Shown: positions 35,370 to 44,984, counted from the stretch's first letter. The stretch: DNA of 64,000 nucleotides from JAGLOK01 sp963677605 (GCA_963677605.2 CAXXDX010000006.1:186001-250000), one strand, 5' to 3'. Notes: generated from the sequence alone by a model not told the origin. Numbers and translations are program-made.

Positions 35370-35783
35370 TTATTCACTCCTCGTATAATCAATTTGATAT
35401 TCTATATCCACAGTATGTTTTTGTAATAATCCGTCAGATGAAACATTCCACTTTCCGGAAATCTCATTTAACTTAGTAATGTACTGTATAAAGAGCCCCT
35501 CCATGTCACCACAATAGTCTGACAATATAGACTTAAGTTTTCGTGCTACATTCTCAGCCTGTTTTTTTGTGTCAGCATATACACTGAACTGTTTCACTGG
35601 CTGTGCATGATCGCTTTCACCGTCATGGCTATGATTCGCTACATCAGAGATTTCTATACAAACAACAGCTGGATACTTTGTGTCTTTAGGAAGTTCATCA
35701 AAATAAAACCGCCTTCCAATCAAAGCGGTAAAATCTGTTTGTTTTAATATATGAGTCTTTAAAACTTCATCAATGTCAGGCAT
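35370..35783 (-). CDS. Tail terminator / DUF3168-like protein
   Basis: This 137-residue protein starts MPDIDEVLKTHILKQTDFTA with the pattern of DUF3168-like tail completion proteins (VVCIEISDVANHSH, FSVYADTKKQAENVARKL). It is encoded directly before the tail tube gene and overlaps the head-closure gene by one base, the usual order. Confidence 0.75.
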   Translation of the reverse strand: MPDIDEVLKTHILKQTDFTALIGRRFYFDELPKDTKYPAVVCIEISDVANHSHDGESDHAQPVKQFSVYADTKKQAENVARKLKSILSDYCGDMEGLFIQYITKLNEISGKWNVSSDGLLQKHTVDIEYQIDYTRSE

Positions 35784-36112
35784 TAGTCCACATCCTTACA
35801 CGAAATAAGCCTTTCGCGCTTTTTTCCGTTCGAAGGACTGATATGCACAATGTTATACTCAACTCCACAGAATTTGACTCTCATATTCTCTCGAATCTTT
35901 TCTGTATATCTGATTTTAAACAATATAGATGTTTCAGAATTTCTCTTCCTAGCTGTTGCAAACTCACGCCCGGCTTCATCCATCAGTCTAGCTGGCAATG
36001 TGAATGCATTAGCCCAAGTTTTCTCCAATGGCTCATTATATTCGTCATAAGCAACAGTGGGCCTGAGAAAATCAATTCTTTCCCTAAACTCTCCTGCTCC
36101 CATTAAAACCAC
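35783..36112 (-). CDS. Head closure (SPP1 gp16-like / phage head-tail joining) protein
   Basis: This 109-residue protein has MGAGEFRERIDFLRPT at the N-terminus and a basic C-terminus (SNGKKRERLISCKDVD), typical of head-tail joining/closure proteins that plug the connector. It overlaps the adaptor gene by 10 bp. Confidence 0.85.
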   Translation of the reverse strand: MVLMGAGEFRERIDFLRPTVAYDEYNEPLEKTWANAFTLPARLMDEAGREFATARKRNSETSILFKIRYTEKIRENMRVKFCGVEYNIVHISPSNGKKRERLISCKDVD

Positions 36113-37050
36113 CCCGCTTTGTGTAGTGATAGTAAGTTATCGACTCCAAGTAAAAGTTTCTGACTCATGTTTATCGCTCCGACATTAACAGCCTCACGAT
36201 GCTCATAATAATGACCAACCAAAAGTAAAATTACAGACTTTATTTCATCCGGAATAGGGTTATCATCATCATACCCAGCAACATACCTCACCTTAATGGG
36301 ATTTACCGGGTGTGGTGTAAAACTTGGCCATGAACCGCCATACGATAAAACAACCCTGCCAATATTTCTCTCAGTATCTACATGAAAATCAGTGTCTTCA
36401 ATAAGTGTCGTTTCAGTCCCTTCATAGTCTTTGTATTTTATGCTTGTTATGCTTCTCAACGGAGGTCTTGGAAGTTCAAAAAAGCTTTCACTAGGAAAGT
36501 TCTCCATATAGAGTTCTATCGTTTGAGTTGCTAAAGCTCTTCGCACTCTGTTTTCACAGAAACTTCTTGCCGTTCTTATCCAAAGAAGTATCAAATCATC
36601 TTCAACATCATCACCGCTTTTTAAGAGAACATCAGCACCAAAGCTGCATGCAGCCCCTTCTATAGTTGCAACCACTCGAATATATTGTTTCCCTCCGGAG
36701 TAATTTAACTCGAATACGGTGTTATCATTTTCTTCAGTGATTTGGACAAACTCACCATTAGGATAATCCTCCCATACAAGAGTGTCATCCGACTCCTGTA
36801 TTTTTGCTGCTACACTTCCTCCGACTCCGCAGTTCCCTGCAGTTAGACTTACAACAGATAAATAATCCAGCACATCAACTGCTTCGCCTTCAAGTCCATA
36901 GTTTTCTGCTGCATTATGCAGCCCGGGAGCAATTGAAATATTTGATTCGATATCCTCAGCAAAAGTTGAAGATGTAAGTCGTAAATGCGTTTTCGCTTCC
37001 GCCAAGCTTACAGGCTCTTCACTTACTGGTGTGATTATCCGATACTCCAT
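36103..37050 (-). CDS. Head-tail adaptor (gp6-like) with inserted beta-sandwich domain
   Basis: The 315-residue protein has a gp6-like connector split in two. The N-terminal piece (EEPVSLAEAKTHLRL, residues 10-24) is separated from the rest (DDVEDDLILLWIRTARSFCE, from about residue 150) by about 115 residues that have the pattern of a phage decoration beta-sandwich (AAKIQESDDTLVWEDY, GKQYIRVVATI). Normal gp6-like proteins are about 100-200 residues. The insert resembles the protein encoded at 37475-37906. Confidence 0.8.
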   Translation of the reverse strand: MEYRIITPVSEEPVSLAEAKTHLRLTSSTFAEDIESNISIAPGLHNAAENYGLEGEAVDVLDYLSVVSLTAGNCGVGGSVAAKIQESDDTLVWEDYPNGEFVQITEENDNTVFELNYSGGKQYIRVVATIEGAACSFGADVLLKSGDDVEDDLILLWIRTARSFCENRVRRALATQTIELYMENFPSESFFELPRPPLRSITSIKYKDYEGTETTLIEDTDFHVDTERNIGRVVLSYGGSWPSFTPHPVNPIKVRYVAGYDDDNPIPDEIKSVILLLVGHYYEHREAVNVGAINMSQKLLLGVDNLLSLHKAGWF

Positions 37051-37451
37051 CTTGACTCCTTTTCTCTAAGCAAAGATAGTGGATTGATTTTGTATTGTCC
37101 ATATTCCAATACCACATTGCCCATTGCTGCTTTAGTATAAATCTGATCTCTGAGTTTATAACAAAAATCAATCTGAACTTTCCAAAAGCTCTCAAATTTG
37201 ACACCGCGCTCTTTGCAATCTTTGCTCTTATTTATCTGCTTTGTAACATCTGTCTTTGAACCGATTTTATATGATAAAAGTTTCTTATCTGCAAACCAGT
37301 CTTTAAGCATCTCAATAGGATTTGTTGCAACATTCGTCGTATACCAAGATGACTGGCAAGCAGTAGCCATCGCTTCAAGATCTTCGTTTTTCCAAGCATC
37401 AAAAAAAGCCTCAGCCGAAGCTTTGGCTTTTTCTGCTTCTATTTTATTCAT
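37035..37451 (-). CDS. Head-region protein with NTF2-like N-terminus
   Basis: This 138-residue protein starts MNKIEAEKAKASAEAFFDAW and has the length and AFFDAWKNEDLEAMATAC pattern of an NTF2-like/SnoaL-like fold. It sits between the decoration-like gene and the adaptor and overlaps the adaptor by 16 bp. Role unknown; such a fold is unusual in this place. Confidence 0.6.
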   Translation of the reverse strand: MNKIEAEKAKASAEAFFDAWKNEDLEAMATACQSSWYTTNVATNPIEMLKDWFADKKLLSYKIGSKTDVTKQINKSKDCKERGVKFESFWKVQIDFCYKLRDQIYTKAAMGNVVLEYGQYKINPLSLLREKESRWSIG

Positions 37452-37474
37452 TATTCTTCCCCCTTAATTTGTAG

Positions 37475-37906
37475 TTAGTTAACGTTTATATCACTGCCCA
37501 CAACATCACTAGGCTGGGTAACAGGTTTAAGTCTGTAGTTGTAACTCATTGCAAATATGCCATCAACAACAGCGTTTGCTGTCGCGCGCAGCAAATCAAA
37601 CCTGCAATATCTCTTTCCCGGCTTAACGACATCAAGCATCATGAGTTTATTGTCTGCACTGCTTGCATCAGCTGTAAAAGCAACTGTTACATCTTCATAT
37701 GCCCCATCACTCAAATCCGATTCATCGCCAGTGAATGCCTTCAGCGTCAAAACAGCAGTATCGGTTACATCACCGAGTGCAACAATACCCAATACGCTGT
37801 CACAGTCCTGTAAGTCAATAATGTCACTTTCTACGGTTGTCTGTCCTGCAACAACCGCTACTTTGACTCTATCGACTTTTGAGTTTTTAAGTAAAGATTC
37901 AATCAT
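37475..37906 (-). CDS. Decoration-like beta-sandwich head protein
   Basis: This 143-residue Asp/Ala/Val-rich protein has the pattern DSVLGIVALGDVTDTAVLTL then GKRYCRFDLLRATANAVVDG, typical of small phage beta-sandwich proteins encoded after the capsid gene. It probably decorates the capsid. The inserted domain of the adaptor (36103-37050) has the same layout. Confidence 0.65.
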   Translation of the reverse strand: MIESLLKNSKVDRVKVAVVAGQTTVESDIIDLQDCDSVLGIVALGDVTDTAVLTLKAFTGDESDLSDGAYEDVTVAFTADASSADNKLMMLDVVKPGKRYCRFDLLRATANAVVDGIFAMSYNYRLKPVTQPSDVVGSDINVN

Positions 37907-37928
37907 TTTTTCCTCCTATTTTCTTGTC

Positions 37929-39122
37929 TTATGAGCTAGCGAGTTTTACGCGAGCAAAGGCTGCAGATAGCACGGGAGCTCCGTCAGTCTCTATTCTTGT
38001 CATATAGTCAACAAGATGGTTTCTGGCGTAAAGCTCGAAAAGCACCTGTATTTCCATTGTCAAAGCATCAACAATCCAGTAATGTTTCAAGTCTCCATAT
38101 AAACCAACATACTTGCTAGCTGTAAATGTATTTGGCGCATATTCTGACCTGTTAACTGGTTTGTTAAGAAGAAGATCCGGTTGCCCGAGAGCTACAGATG
38201 GTTGCCATATGTACTGATCATTACCATCTTTAATTTTTCTCAGCTGTTTCACACCGTCACGATGGAATATCCACTCACAGTTTTTCTGGTATTGTGATTT
38301 TACTTTTTCTTGTGCCTCGATTAATCCATCAAAAGTCATTGCTGTCGCCGTGTTTCCAGTTGAAACGTCTCTACTTGTTGGAATGCCGTCATTTGACGCA
38401 ACAAACAGTCCAAGTGGCTGGTTCGCTCCAGTGCCATTCATATATGCATTTTCATAAGCACCTGCAAGCTCTTCTTTGATTTCCCCTCTTATAAGTCCAT
38501 CTGCATTCTGTACATTCCTTATCAAAGTCTTTGAGACCAAGATTTCTGATGTTCCAGGTATAGGCTTAAACTCTCTCTTACCGAATTTTAGACTTGAATC
38601 GGGATTAGGTGCAGACGTTTCCGTTCCCCATCCAAACGAGCTCATTCCATCAACTTTTACAGGATAGCCCAAAGATTGTGCGCCTTTCAAAGGTGGAAGC
38701 ACTTTCGCTTTCTGTCTCATAAAAGTAGCATCAGCTATTTCTTGTATAAGCTGCATCTGGAACTTTTCAGGTGCAACTAAATATCCAGCTTGTGTTGGAT
38801 TTGCCATCTGAAGAGTATTATACTCATCATATGCTTTTACACTTCCGGATGTTAAGTATTCAGAGAAGGCATTCCTCAAGTCACTTGACTGAAAGCTTGT
38901 GTCTTCTTCCTCGGTTTCACCAAGACTTCTTTCACGGTTAAGCTGCTTTTCTTCGCGCGTTATAAGCGTATCAAGCTTATCCCACTCAGCCTCCATGTTC
39001 TCGATTTTACTCACTTCTTCAGCTGGCATGTCAGCGTTTTCATGTTTATCCATGACTGCACGCATATCAGCAGTAAGCTTAGCTCTTTCCTGTTTCTTTT
39101 CAATTAGTGTTTTTGCGTCCAT
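37929..39122 (-). CDS. HK97-type major capsid protein
   Basis: The 397-residue protein starts with a charged coiled-coil delta domain (residues 1-100: LIEKKQERAKLTADMRAVMD, serving as internal scaffold and normally cut off). The HK97 fold follows (NPTQAGYLVAPEKFQMQLIQ, MNGTGANQPLGLF, VDALTMEIQVLFELYARNHL). Cleavage would be by the ClpP-like protease encoded just upstream. Confidence 0.95.
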   Translation of the reverse strand: MDAKTLIEKKQERAKLTADMRAVMDKHENADMPAEEVSKIENMEAEWDKLDTLITREEKQLNRERSLGETEEEDTSFQSSDLRNAFSEYLTSGSVKAYDEYNTLQMANPTQAGYLVAPEKFQMQLIQEIADATFMRQKAKVLPPLKGAQSLGYPVKVDGMSSFGWGTETSAPNPDSSLKFGKREFKPIPGTSEILVSKTLIRNVQNADGLIRGEIKEELAGAYENAYMNGTGANQPLGLFVASNDGIPTSRDVSTGNTATAMTFDGLIEAQEKVKSQYQKNCEWIFHRDGVKQLRKIKDGNDQYIWQPSVALGQPDLLLNKPVNRSEYAPNTFTASKYVGLYGDLKHYWIVDALTMEIQVLFELYARNHLVDYMTRIETDGAPVLSAAFARVKLASS

Positions 39123-39145
39123 TATTTAAATTCCTCCAAATTTTT

Positions 39146-39913
39146 TTAGTGTCCTTCAAGCTTCCGTCTTAATTCCTTAAACTTATTTATTTGTTTATCT
39201 GATACGGGCCGAGTTTCCTCCCCGCTTTCATTCTTATCTTCTTCGCTGCTTTCTGCTCCATCATCTCTTTCTTTTGTTGCTTTATAGATAGCGGCAATTT
39301 CATTTAATTTATTAACATCTAGATTTGCTCCAAAAATACTTGAGCCTGACAAAGAAGCTGCTATCCTCACGTCTTCAAGATCTTCTCCTTCATTCAATGC
39401 AATTTCATCTATAAAACCATAATTCAATGCTTCTTTCGCAGTGAACCATGTTTCTTCATCCATTAAAGTCTGTAACTCAGCAAGGCTTTTTCCCGTTTTT
39501 AGTTGATAAGCATTTGAAAATGCAATATTAGCCTTTCTTAATCTGATTGCCGCTTTTTCCATATCACGGTAATCCCCTTCAGCCCTAGTTTTCGAGTTAT
39601 GAATCATTATTCTAGCTGTTGGGAACGAAATTACCTTGTCAGCTCCGAGCATCATAAAAGACGAAGTTGACGCAGAGACACCCGTGATATATGCAGTAGA
39701 TTTTCCTTTATATGCTCGAAGTTCAGAATAGATATCAGAACCTACATTTACTACACCGCCTGGACTGTTTATAAATAGTTCAACTTCTTCTCCATTTGCT
39801 TCTTCTAGAAAAGAGACAATATCTCCATCTGATACAGCTTCTATACCAACTAAATCATATAGCCACTTTGACGAATTCGGCACAATATGTCCTTTTACAT
39901 GAAATCTTTTCAT
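39146..39913 (-). CDS. ClpP-like head maturation protease
   Basis: This 255-residue protein has the ClpP fold: INSPGGVVNVGSDIYSELR, catalytic serine in ITGVSASTSSFMMLG (near 86), histidine in RIMIHNSKTRAEG (near 108), and a charged C-terminal tail. It matures the prohead. It overlaps the portal gene by 4 bp. Confidence 0.93.
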   Translation of the reverse strand: MKRFHVKGHIVPNSSKWLYDLVGIEAVSDGDIVSFLEEANGEEVELFINSPGGVVNVGSDIYSELRAYKGKSTAYITGVSASTSSFMMLGADKVISFPTARIMIHNSKTRAEGDYRDMEKAAIRLRKANIAFSNAYQLKTGKSLAELQTLMDEETWFTAKEALNYGFIDEIALNEGEDLEDVRIAASLSGSSIFGANLDVNKLNEIAAIYKATKERDDGAESSEEDKNESGEETRPVSDKQINKFKELRRKLEGH

Positions 39914-41175
39914 TTTTTACTAGCTCCTTGCATTGATTTTGGTAGGTTGTTTTTAGCATTTTCAAGGCTTATCATATTTCCGTTAATCAGATAAGCATCT
40001 CCGCCTTCTTCTTTTGAGATTGGATTCATATCCTCAAGATCCCTGATATCATTCGCGTTATATACACCATCGTTTCTCATCTGATGGTAGAATTGCCCCC
40101 TTGCTTCAAGGTTTCCTCTCAATAATCCATTAATATTAAACTTGGCATAATAGTTTTCTTGTTCTTTAGTAGTAAGCAAATCTTTATACATCGTTTGTTC
40201 AAGTCGTACACAACATGGTGTAATCGCTTCCTGAACAAACTCAATATTTAATTCTTCAATGTTATTAAAAGTAGCTCTGTCCAATTCAAATACTTTATGT
40301 GGCGGAACCCCGAAAATTCTACATATTTCTACCACAGCAAATTTTCTGCTCTCTAATGCCTGCGCATCATTTGGGTTTTGCTCTATTGCATTAAATTTAA
40401 GCCCGCCCTCTAAAAATCCAACCTTATGTTGATTTCTTACACCAGCATATGACTCTTGCCATGAATCCTGAAATCTTTTAAACGATTTATCTGAAAGTTC
40501 ACCGTCACACTCAACAAATCCACCTAAATTAGAGCCATTCCTAAAAAAATCATTAGCATAATTATTTAGTGCAAATGTAAGTCCAAGTACCTCGCTTGCA
40601 ATACTTAATGCATCTTCACTGGTTTCATCTTTATCCAATCTGAATCCCGGTGTATACATATAGTCACCTTCACGAAGTTTTCCAATATTCCCTTCGTAAT
40701 CAGTTACTACAATGTATCTCTCACCATTAATCTTGTTATAATATCTGTTGACATTAGCCGTAGGTATGTTCCATAGCTGTCTTATGAATCCATTGTGATC
40801 TCTTGCAATTTTCGCGTATGCCCCAGATGTCAACATAAGATTGCTGATGTACATATGCCAGAAGTCATACGCTGTTGTATATCTATTCGGCAGACGGTAT
40901 AACAGCTTATATAGAGAATGATCTTTGGCCTTATCTTTACCTTTACTTTTCTCTCTATCTATAAGAAGATTTAGTGGTAAACTGGCTATTGTTTTTGCTA
41001 CAACATCAACACAACGAATTACAGCAGCTACTTGAATTGCAGTTTTTCTGCTTAATGTATATCCTTTAGCTGCTAAATAATGACGCCATTTTTCTTCATC
41101 ACTAACTGCTGGCAAATCACTTACTGAATTATTTATAGAAAAATTTATTGTTCTACCAAATAAACTGAATTCCAA
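39910..41175 (-). CDS. HK97-family portal protein
   Basis: The 421-residue portal has typical features: AAVIRCVDVVAKTIASLPLN near residue 50, GSNLGGFVECDG, KVGFLEGGLKFNAIEQNPND near 240, and FGVPPHKVFELDRATFNNIE near 290. It forms the dodecameric DNA entry ring. Confidence 0.95.
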   Translation of the reverse strand: MEFSLFGRTINFSINNSVSDLPAVSDEEKWRHYLAAKGYTLSRKTAIQVAAVIRCVDVVAKTIASLPLNLLIDREKSKGKDKAKDHSLYKLLYRLPNRYTTAYDFWHMYISNLMLTSGAYAKIARDHNGFIRQLWNIPTANVNRYYNKINGERYIVVTDYEGNIGKLREGDYMYTPGFRLDKDETSEDALSIASEVLGLTFALNNYANDFFRNGSNLGGFVECDGELSDKSFKRFQDSWQESYAGVRNQHKVGFLEGGLKFNAIEQNPNDAQALESRKFAVVEICRIFGVPPHKVFELDRATFNNIEELNIEFVQEAITPCCVRLEQTMYKDLLTTKEQENYYAKFNINGLLRGNLEARGQFYHQMRNDGVYNANDIRDLEDMNPISKEEGGDAYLINGNMISLENAKNNLPKSMQGASKK

Positions 41176-41185
41176 TTTTTTCTCC

Positions 41186-42769
41186 TTAAACGACTCTTAT
41201 TCCGTGATTGTCATAAGCTCGATTTATCTTTTTTAGTTTTTCGCACTTAATAGCCCCTGCCATCGCATTGCAAAGTGCAACTATAGGATCTATACTGTCA
41301 TAACTTTTATTTTTCATCGGTTTAACATTGTGATTCCCATCGTCATGTACTACCACATTTCCAAACGTCCATCTTCCCAACGGATTGAACGCATGTGTAA
41401 TAAATCTAATATTTTCTTCTTCCATAAGTATTAATCGCTCAAGCTCAGACATCCCCGGGCCCATACCTGCAATAGTTTGCGGAATTTCAACAAATTTACT
41501 TTGTATTTCACTGCCAAACTGTTGTCTTAATATTTCCAAATGCCATTGGTCAGCACAAAAATACTGAACATCATAAATATCATAAATATCTTCTATATGA
41601 GCTTTTATTATTCTATAATCAACTACATCCCCTTTTGTTACATTTATGAATTTATGTTTTTTCCAATTCTCATAATTTTCATTAGTCTTAATTCTCTGCT
41701 CAAATTTCCCAATAGGAATCCAAGCATCAAAGTAAAATCTCCAATCCTCAAAACCTTCTTGTGGTGGAAATAAGTATGTTGCAGCAGATAAATCTCCTCT
41801 TACAGCTAAATCCAATCCTACATAACATCGTTTACCATGAAGCTCGTTTAATATCCACTTTCCTTCAGTCTTATCCCATAAAGTTATTGGAAGCCATCCC
41901 GTTTTCTTAAGCTGGACCCATACATTCAGCCTCAGCCATTTAAATAATTTTTCAGTTGACTCACTATTTTTTGCAGTTAGAGCTTCTTCTCTGACAGTCT
42001 CAATATCAATGGTAACTCCAAGTGATGGATTCGCTTTATACCATGTAGCTTCATCCCAAATATCATCATCTTCAGAAGCTCCATATATCTTTGCATACCA
42101 AGTTGGATCATCAATTTCACCGCTTAGTACTTCTTGTGCATACTGATGTTTTTCCCATCCGATAGATTTTTGATCCGGATCATCTCCCGCAGTTGTTATA
42201 ACCCACCATAGCGGCTCTTTACGAGCAGCACCTGCACCAAAGGTCATTACATCCCATAGTTTGCGATTTGGCTGAGCGTGTAGTTCATCAAAAACAACCA
42301 CCGTTGGATTTGCGCCATGTTTGTTTTTTACATCTGCTGAAAGTAACTGTACGAACGTCTTTGTCTGTGTATTGACAATTCTTTTTTTACTATCTATTAC
42401 TTTAAGTATTCCGCCCTGTTCGTAATCAAGCTCAGGCTCCTGCTCAATCATTGCAACTGCTGCTTCATATACGTAACTTGCTTGATTTTTGTCCGCGGCA
42501 CAATAATATATTCTGCCTCCTGGACCATCACAAACAAGATGATACAAAGAAACTGCAGCTGCTAACTCGGTCTTGCCGTTTTTCTTAGGTATTTCTAAAT
42601 ACGCATATTTATATTGTCTATATCCATTTTTCTTAACTGTTCCATATACACTCTCTAGAACTTCCTTCTGCCAATCCTGCAATACAAATGGCTGCCCATA
42701 AAAGTCTCCAGTTAAATGCAAATATTGAATAAATTCAACTACATTCTGGGCTTTCTGTTCATTAAACAT
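41186..42769 (-). CDS. Terminase large subunit
   Basis: This 527-residue packaging motor has an ATPase domain with Walker A in EIPKKNGKTELAAA (K66) and Walker B in TVVVFDELHAQPNRK (near 165), coupling motif TTAGDD, and a nuclease domain with YVGLDLAVRGDLSAATYLFP. It matches the Terminase_1 / HK97 type. Confidence 0.96.
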   Translation of the reverse strand: MFNEQKAQNVVEFIQYLHLTGDFYGQPFVLQDWQKEVLESVYGTVKKNGYRQYKYAYLEIPKKNGKTELAAAVSLYHLVCDGPGGRIYYCAADKNQASYVYEAAVAMIEQEPELDYEQGGILKVIDSKKRIVNTQTKTFVQLLSADVKNKHGANPTVVVFDELHAQPNRKLWDVMTFGAGAARKEPLWWVITTAGDDPDQKSIGWEKHQYAQEVLSGEIDDPTWYAKIYGASEDDDIWDEATWYKANPSLGVTIDIETVREEALTAKNSESTEKLFKWLRLNVWVQLKKTGWLPITLWDKTEGKWILNELHGKRCYVGLDLAVRGDLSAATYLFPPQEGFEDWRFYFDAWIPIGKFEQRIKTNENYENWKKHKFINVTKGDVVDYRIIKAHIEDIYDIYDVQYFCADQWHLEILRQQFGSEIQSKFVEIPQTIAGMGPGMSELERLILMEEENIRFITHAFNPLGRWTFGNVVVHDDGNHNVKPMKNKSYDSIDPIVALCNAMAGAIKCEKLKKINRAYDNHGIRVV

Positions 42770-42770
42770 A

Positions 42771-43334
42771 TTATCCGGGAGCCCTGCTTGTAAACTTCGC
42801 TATTCCTGATTTTGCAGGTTTCTTTTCAACTTTTTTTGGTATTGACCGAAGAGAGGCTGCAACAGTCATTGCACACTCTTTTTCTATACTAAGCATCATG
42901 CTTCTCTTAGACATAATCTGCTTGTCAAGAGACACGATGTTTTTTTGCATACTGTTTAACAATCTATAATATGTAGATGCAGACATATCATTTTCGTCTA
43001 TACTTCCACTATGATATTCTGATTTTAATTCAAGGCGTGACTGCCTGCATTCCTCAATCATCTCCTCATATTCTTCACATTCAACTTTCAGTTGACAGTA
43101 TCGTGCAAGAATATTTGTGTAGATAGCATCATTCTTTTTTATAAGCACGAAGAGCTCTCGTAATTTTTTGAACTCCTTCTTTTCCTCTTCACTTAACCAT
43201 CTTGGAATTGCCATTGGTTTTCCTGTAAGTGTGGCAGCTTCAGCTATTTTTCTTTGCTTAATTTCTTCCTTTGTTAAGTGTGTAATGTTCTCTTTTTCTA
43301 TTGCATGAATAGTTTTTGAATTTCTTCCCGCCAA
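42771..43334 (-). CDS. Terminase small subunit, P27 family
   Basis: This 187-residue protein has MAIPRWLSEEEKKEFKKLRE and a helical DNA-binding core typical of the P27 family, followed by SRLELKSEYH. It ends 2 bp before the large subunit. Small P27 terminases usually belong to cos-type phages; the cos site is expected in or near the gap 43335-43410, but I cannot locate it. Confidence 0.9.
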   Translation of the reverse strand: MAGRNSKTIHAIEKENITHLTKEEIKQRKIAEAATLTGKPMAIPRWLSEEEKKEFKKLRELFVLIKKNDAIYTNILARYCQLKVECEEYEEMIEECRQSRLELKSEYHSGSIDENDMSASTYYRLLNSMQKNIVSLDKQIMSKRSMMLSIEKECAMTVAASLRSIPKKVEKKPAKSGIAKFTSRAPG

Positions 43335-43410
43335 AAAAATCCCCCCATTTAAGGAAAAAACCTTGCGTATGGTAGTGGCATCCGTTCATAAGAAAAGGGC
43401 CGGAAGGATT

Positions 43411-43815
43411 TCATACCCCCCTCCCCTTCTTGGGCTGCCAACGTTCATGTTTGTGCTTGGCTTCATGGCAGTCATTACATAAACTCTGGAGATTCTCAAA
43501 GCTTAGTCTGTCACCACCCTCACTGAGTGGTACTATGTGGTCCACCATGACCGCTAGCACAGGTACACCCCTTCGCTTGTGTTCTTCGCAGAGCGGGTGC
43601 GCATTTATGTATGCGTTTCTTACTTTGCGCCAATCGTTTCCATATCCTTGCTGTGTCGTAGTTGCTCTCGTCTTCTGGTACTGCCTCTTTTGCAGGGTTC
43701 TTTTGCGCTCTTTTGCAGAGTCCATTTCGGGCTTATGCTTTGCGCAGTATGAACCGTCAACCGCGAAGCTGCTGCATGATGTTACTTTGCAAAACTTCTT
43801 TGCTGCAGTTGGCAC
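43411..43815 (-). CDS. HNH endonuclease
   Basis: This 134-residue HNH protein has the metal motif MVDHIVPLSEGGDRLSFENL then SLCNDCHEAKHKHERW, and an N-terminal Cys pair that may bind zinc. HNH nucleases next to the terminase genes are needed for packaging at cos sites in related phages. The C-terminus GRGV overlaps a G-rich run. Confidence 0.93.
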   Translation of the reverse strand: MPTAAKKFCKVTSCSSFAVDGSYCAKHKPEMDSAKERKRTLQKRQYQKTRATTTQQGYGNDWRKVRNAYINAHPLCEEHKRRGVPVLAVMVDHIVPLSEGGDRLSFENLQSLCNDCHEAKHKHERWQPKKGRGV

Positions 43816-43891
43816 GGCTTTGACTCCTTCACTGTGTGATGTTATGTGTTGTGGTGCGCTGTGTGCCCTGGGTTAATACCCTCCGCCACAG

Positions 43892-44047
43892 CTATGGCTC
43901 ATCGAGTATCAGGCGCGCGTCTTTCATCGTCTTAGTCAGCAGGTTAAGTGCCTTATCGAATGGCACACCGTTAGTGACCATGTAATAGATGTAGTCTTTG
44001 CCCGCGTCTGTAATGTGCACGGTGATGTCAACGTCAAGCTCATCCAT
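43892..44047 (-). CDS. Small phage protein, copy A of a pair
   Basis: A 51-residue protein starting MDELDVDITVHITDAGKDYI; the ATG at 44047 overlaps the stop of its neighbour. It shares a beta strand plus helix plan with the protein at 44040-44222 (VNISLTDEAQQFVLNCQ). Function unknown. Confidence 0.6.
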   Translation of the reverse strand: MDELDVDITVHITDAGKDYIYYMVTNGVPFDKALNLLTKTMKDARLILDEP

Positions 44048-44222
44048 CTTCGCTCTCTGCATTCGGCGCATCAAACACTATTGACAGCTTCCCTGTATTA
44101 GCTTTCTGTACAAGCAAAGCAACAGCGTCCTTTATCTCCATGCCTTCCTTCTGGCAGTTCAGAACAAACTGCTGTGCTTCATCTGTCAAAGATATATTCA
44201 CTTTCAGATTACCTGTTGACAT
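44040..44222 (-). CDS. Small phage protein, copy B of a pair
   Basis: A 60-residue protein starting MSTGNLKVNISLTDEAQQFV and ending acidic (AESEDG). It lies between an HTH-HNH protein (1-bp overlap) and copy A. The layout resembles small ribbon-helix-helix proteins, but this is not certain. Confidence 0.6.
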   Translation of the reverse strand: MSTGNLKVNISLTDEAQQFVLNCQKEGMEIKDAVALLVQKANTGKLSIVFDAPNAESEDG

Positions 44223-44752
44223 TACAATCCCTCATCATTTATGAAGTACTCGCCGAATATCTTTTTAAACTCCTGACGCGAGCCATGCACTCTTTCAAAT
44301 GCCAGCTGTGATTCTATCTTCAATCCTTCCGCAAAGCCCGGATGATGCGGTGCATCCTGATGACACCACCTGTGATGCTCCTCGCATATCGGCACTTTCA
44401 GTCCGTATATGTCAGACAGCTTGCGCATTCCTATTATTGTGTGATGTTCGGTTGACACCGGATTGCAGCAACCTTGTATATAACATCTGCTGTAATCGTT
44501 AGTCAGTATGGACCTTGTATCTTCATAGAAGTCTTCAACAATATCCAGTGCCTCATCAAGACTAACCATCAGCCTTCTCTGTTTCTGCATGTCCTTGTGT
44601 GATACAATGCTCAGCTCTTCAAGGTTATCCATTGCATGAGACGCTTTTGTGTAGCTCAAGCGAAGTTTCTTTTGAATACTTCTAACCGTCGGATTCTTGA
44701 ATGCTGCATCAACAGCTTTAAACATCTCTGCTTTTTTTATTTCATAGTTCAT
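44222..44752 (-). CDS. HTH plus HNH-like protein
   Basis: This 176-residue protein has an N-terminal winged HTH (TVRSIQKKLRLSYTKASHAM) and a C-terminal HNH-like zinc module (CYIQGCCNPVSTEHHTIIG, then PICEEHHRWCHQ). The ATG at 44752 preceded by AAAGGA is chosen over one 7 codons upstream. It is the last gene behind a terminator and may be a recombination or regulatory nuclease. Confidence 0.7.
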   Translation of the reverse strand: MNYEIKKAEMFKAVDAAFKNPTVRSIQKKLRLSYTKASHAMDNLEELSIVSHKDMQKQRRLMVSLDEALDIVEDFYEDTRSILTNDYSRCYIQGCCNPVSTEHHTIIGMRKLSDIYGLKVPICEEHHRWCHQDAPHHPGFAEGLKIESQLAFERVHGSRQEFKKIFGEYFINDEGL

Positions 44753-44770
44753 GTTTTCCTTTATGTAAGG

Positions 44771-44793
44771 CAAAAGGGCGGATGACCGCCCTT
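44771..44793 (-). terminator. Terminator between the early and late leftward blocks
   Basis: AAGGGCGG-atga-CCGCCCTT, perfect 8-bp stem with TTTTG on the minus-strand side; it overlaps the leader of the HTH-HNH gene. Confidence 0.75.
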
Positions 44794-44869
44794 ATCATAG
44801 AAGGAGAATATAACAAAAAAGAAAACCTGAGTTCTCTTTTCCAGTTATCTATTTTTATATCAGAAGGTG

Positions 44870-44983
44870 CTATTCATCTTCGTCCGAATGCACACAATCT
44901 TCTTTATTCATGCACTCGCCTTCTTCACCGTACTCTTTATAAAGCCAGTAACAGCCAATGCATTTATCTGATACTTTGTTCAT
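44870..44983 (-). CDS. 37-residue Cys-containing peptide
   Basis: Starts MNKVSDKCIGCYWLYKEYGE and has four cysteines (C..C, then two single Cys) that could bind zinc. It starts 2 bp after the stop of the phosphoesterase gene. Not recognised. Confidence 0.55.
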   Translation of the reverse strand: MNKVSDKCIGCYWLYKEYGEEGECMNKEDCVHSDEDE

Positions 44984-44984
44984 C

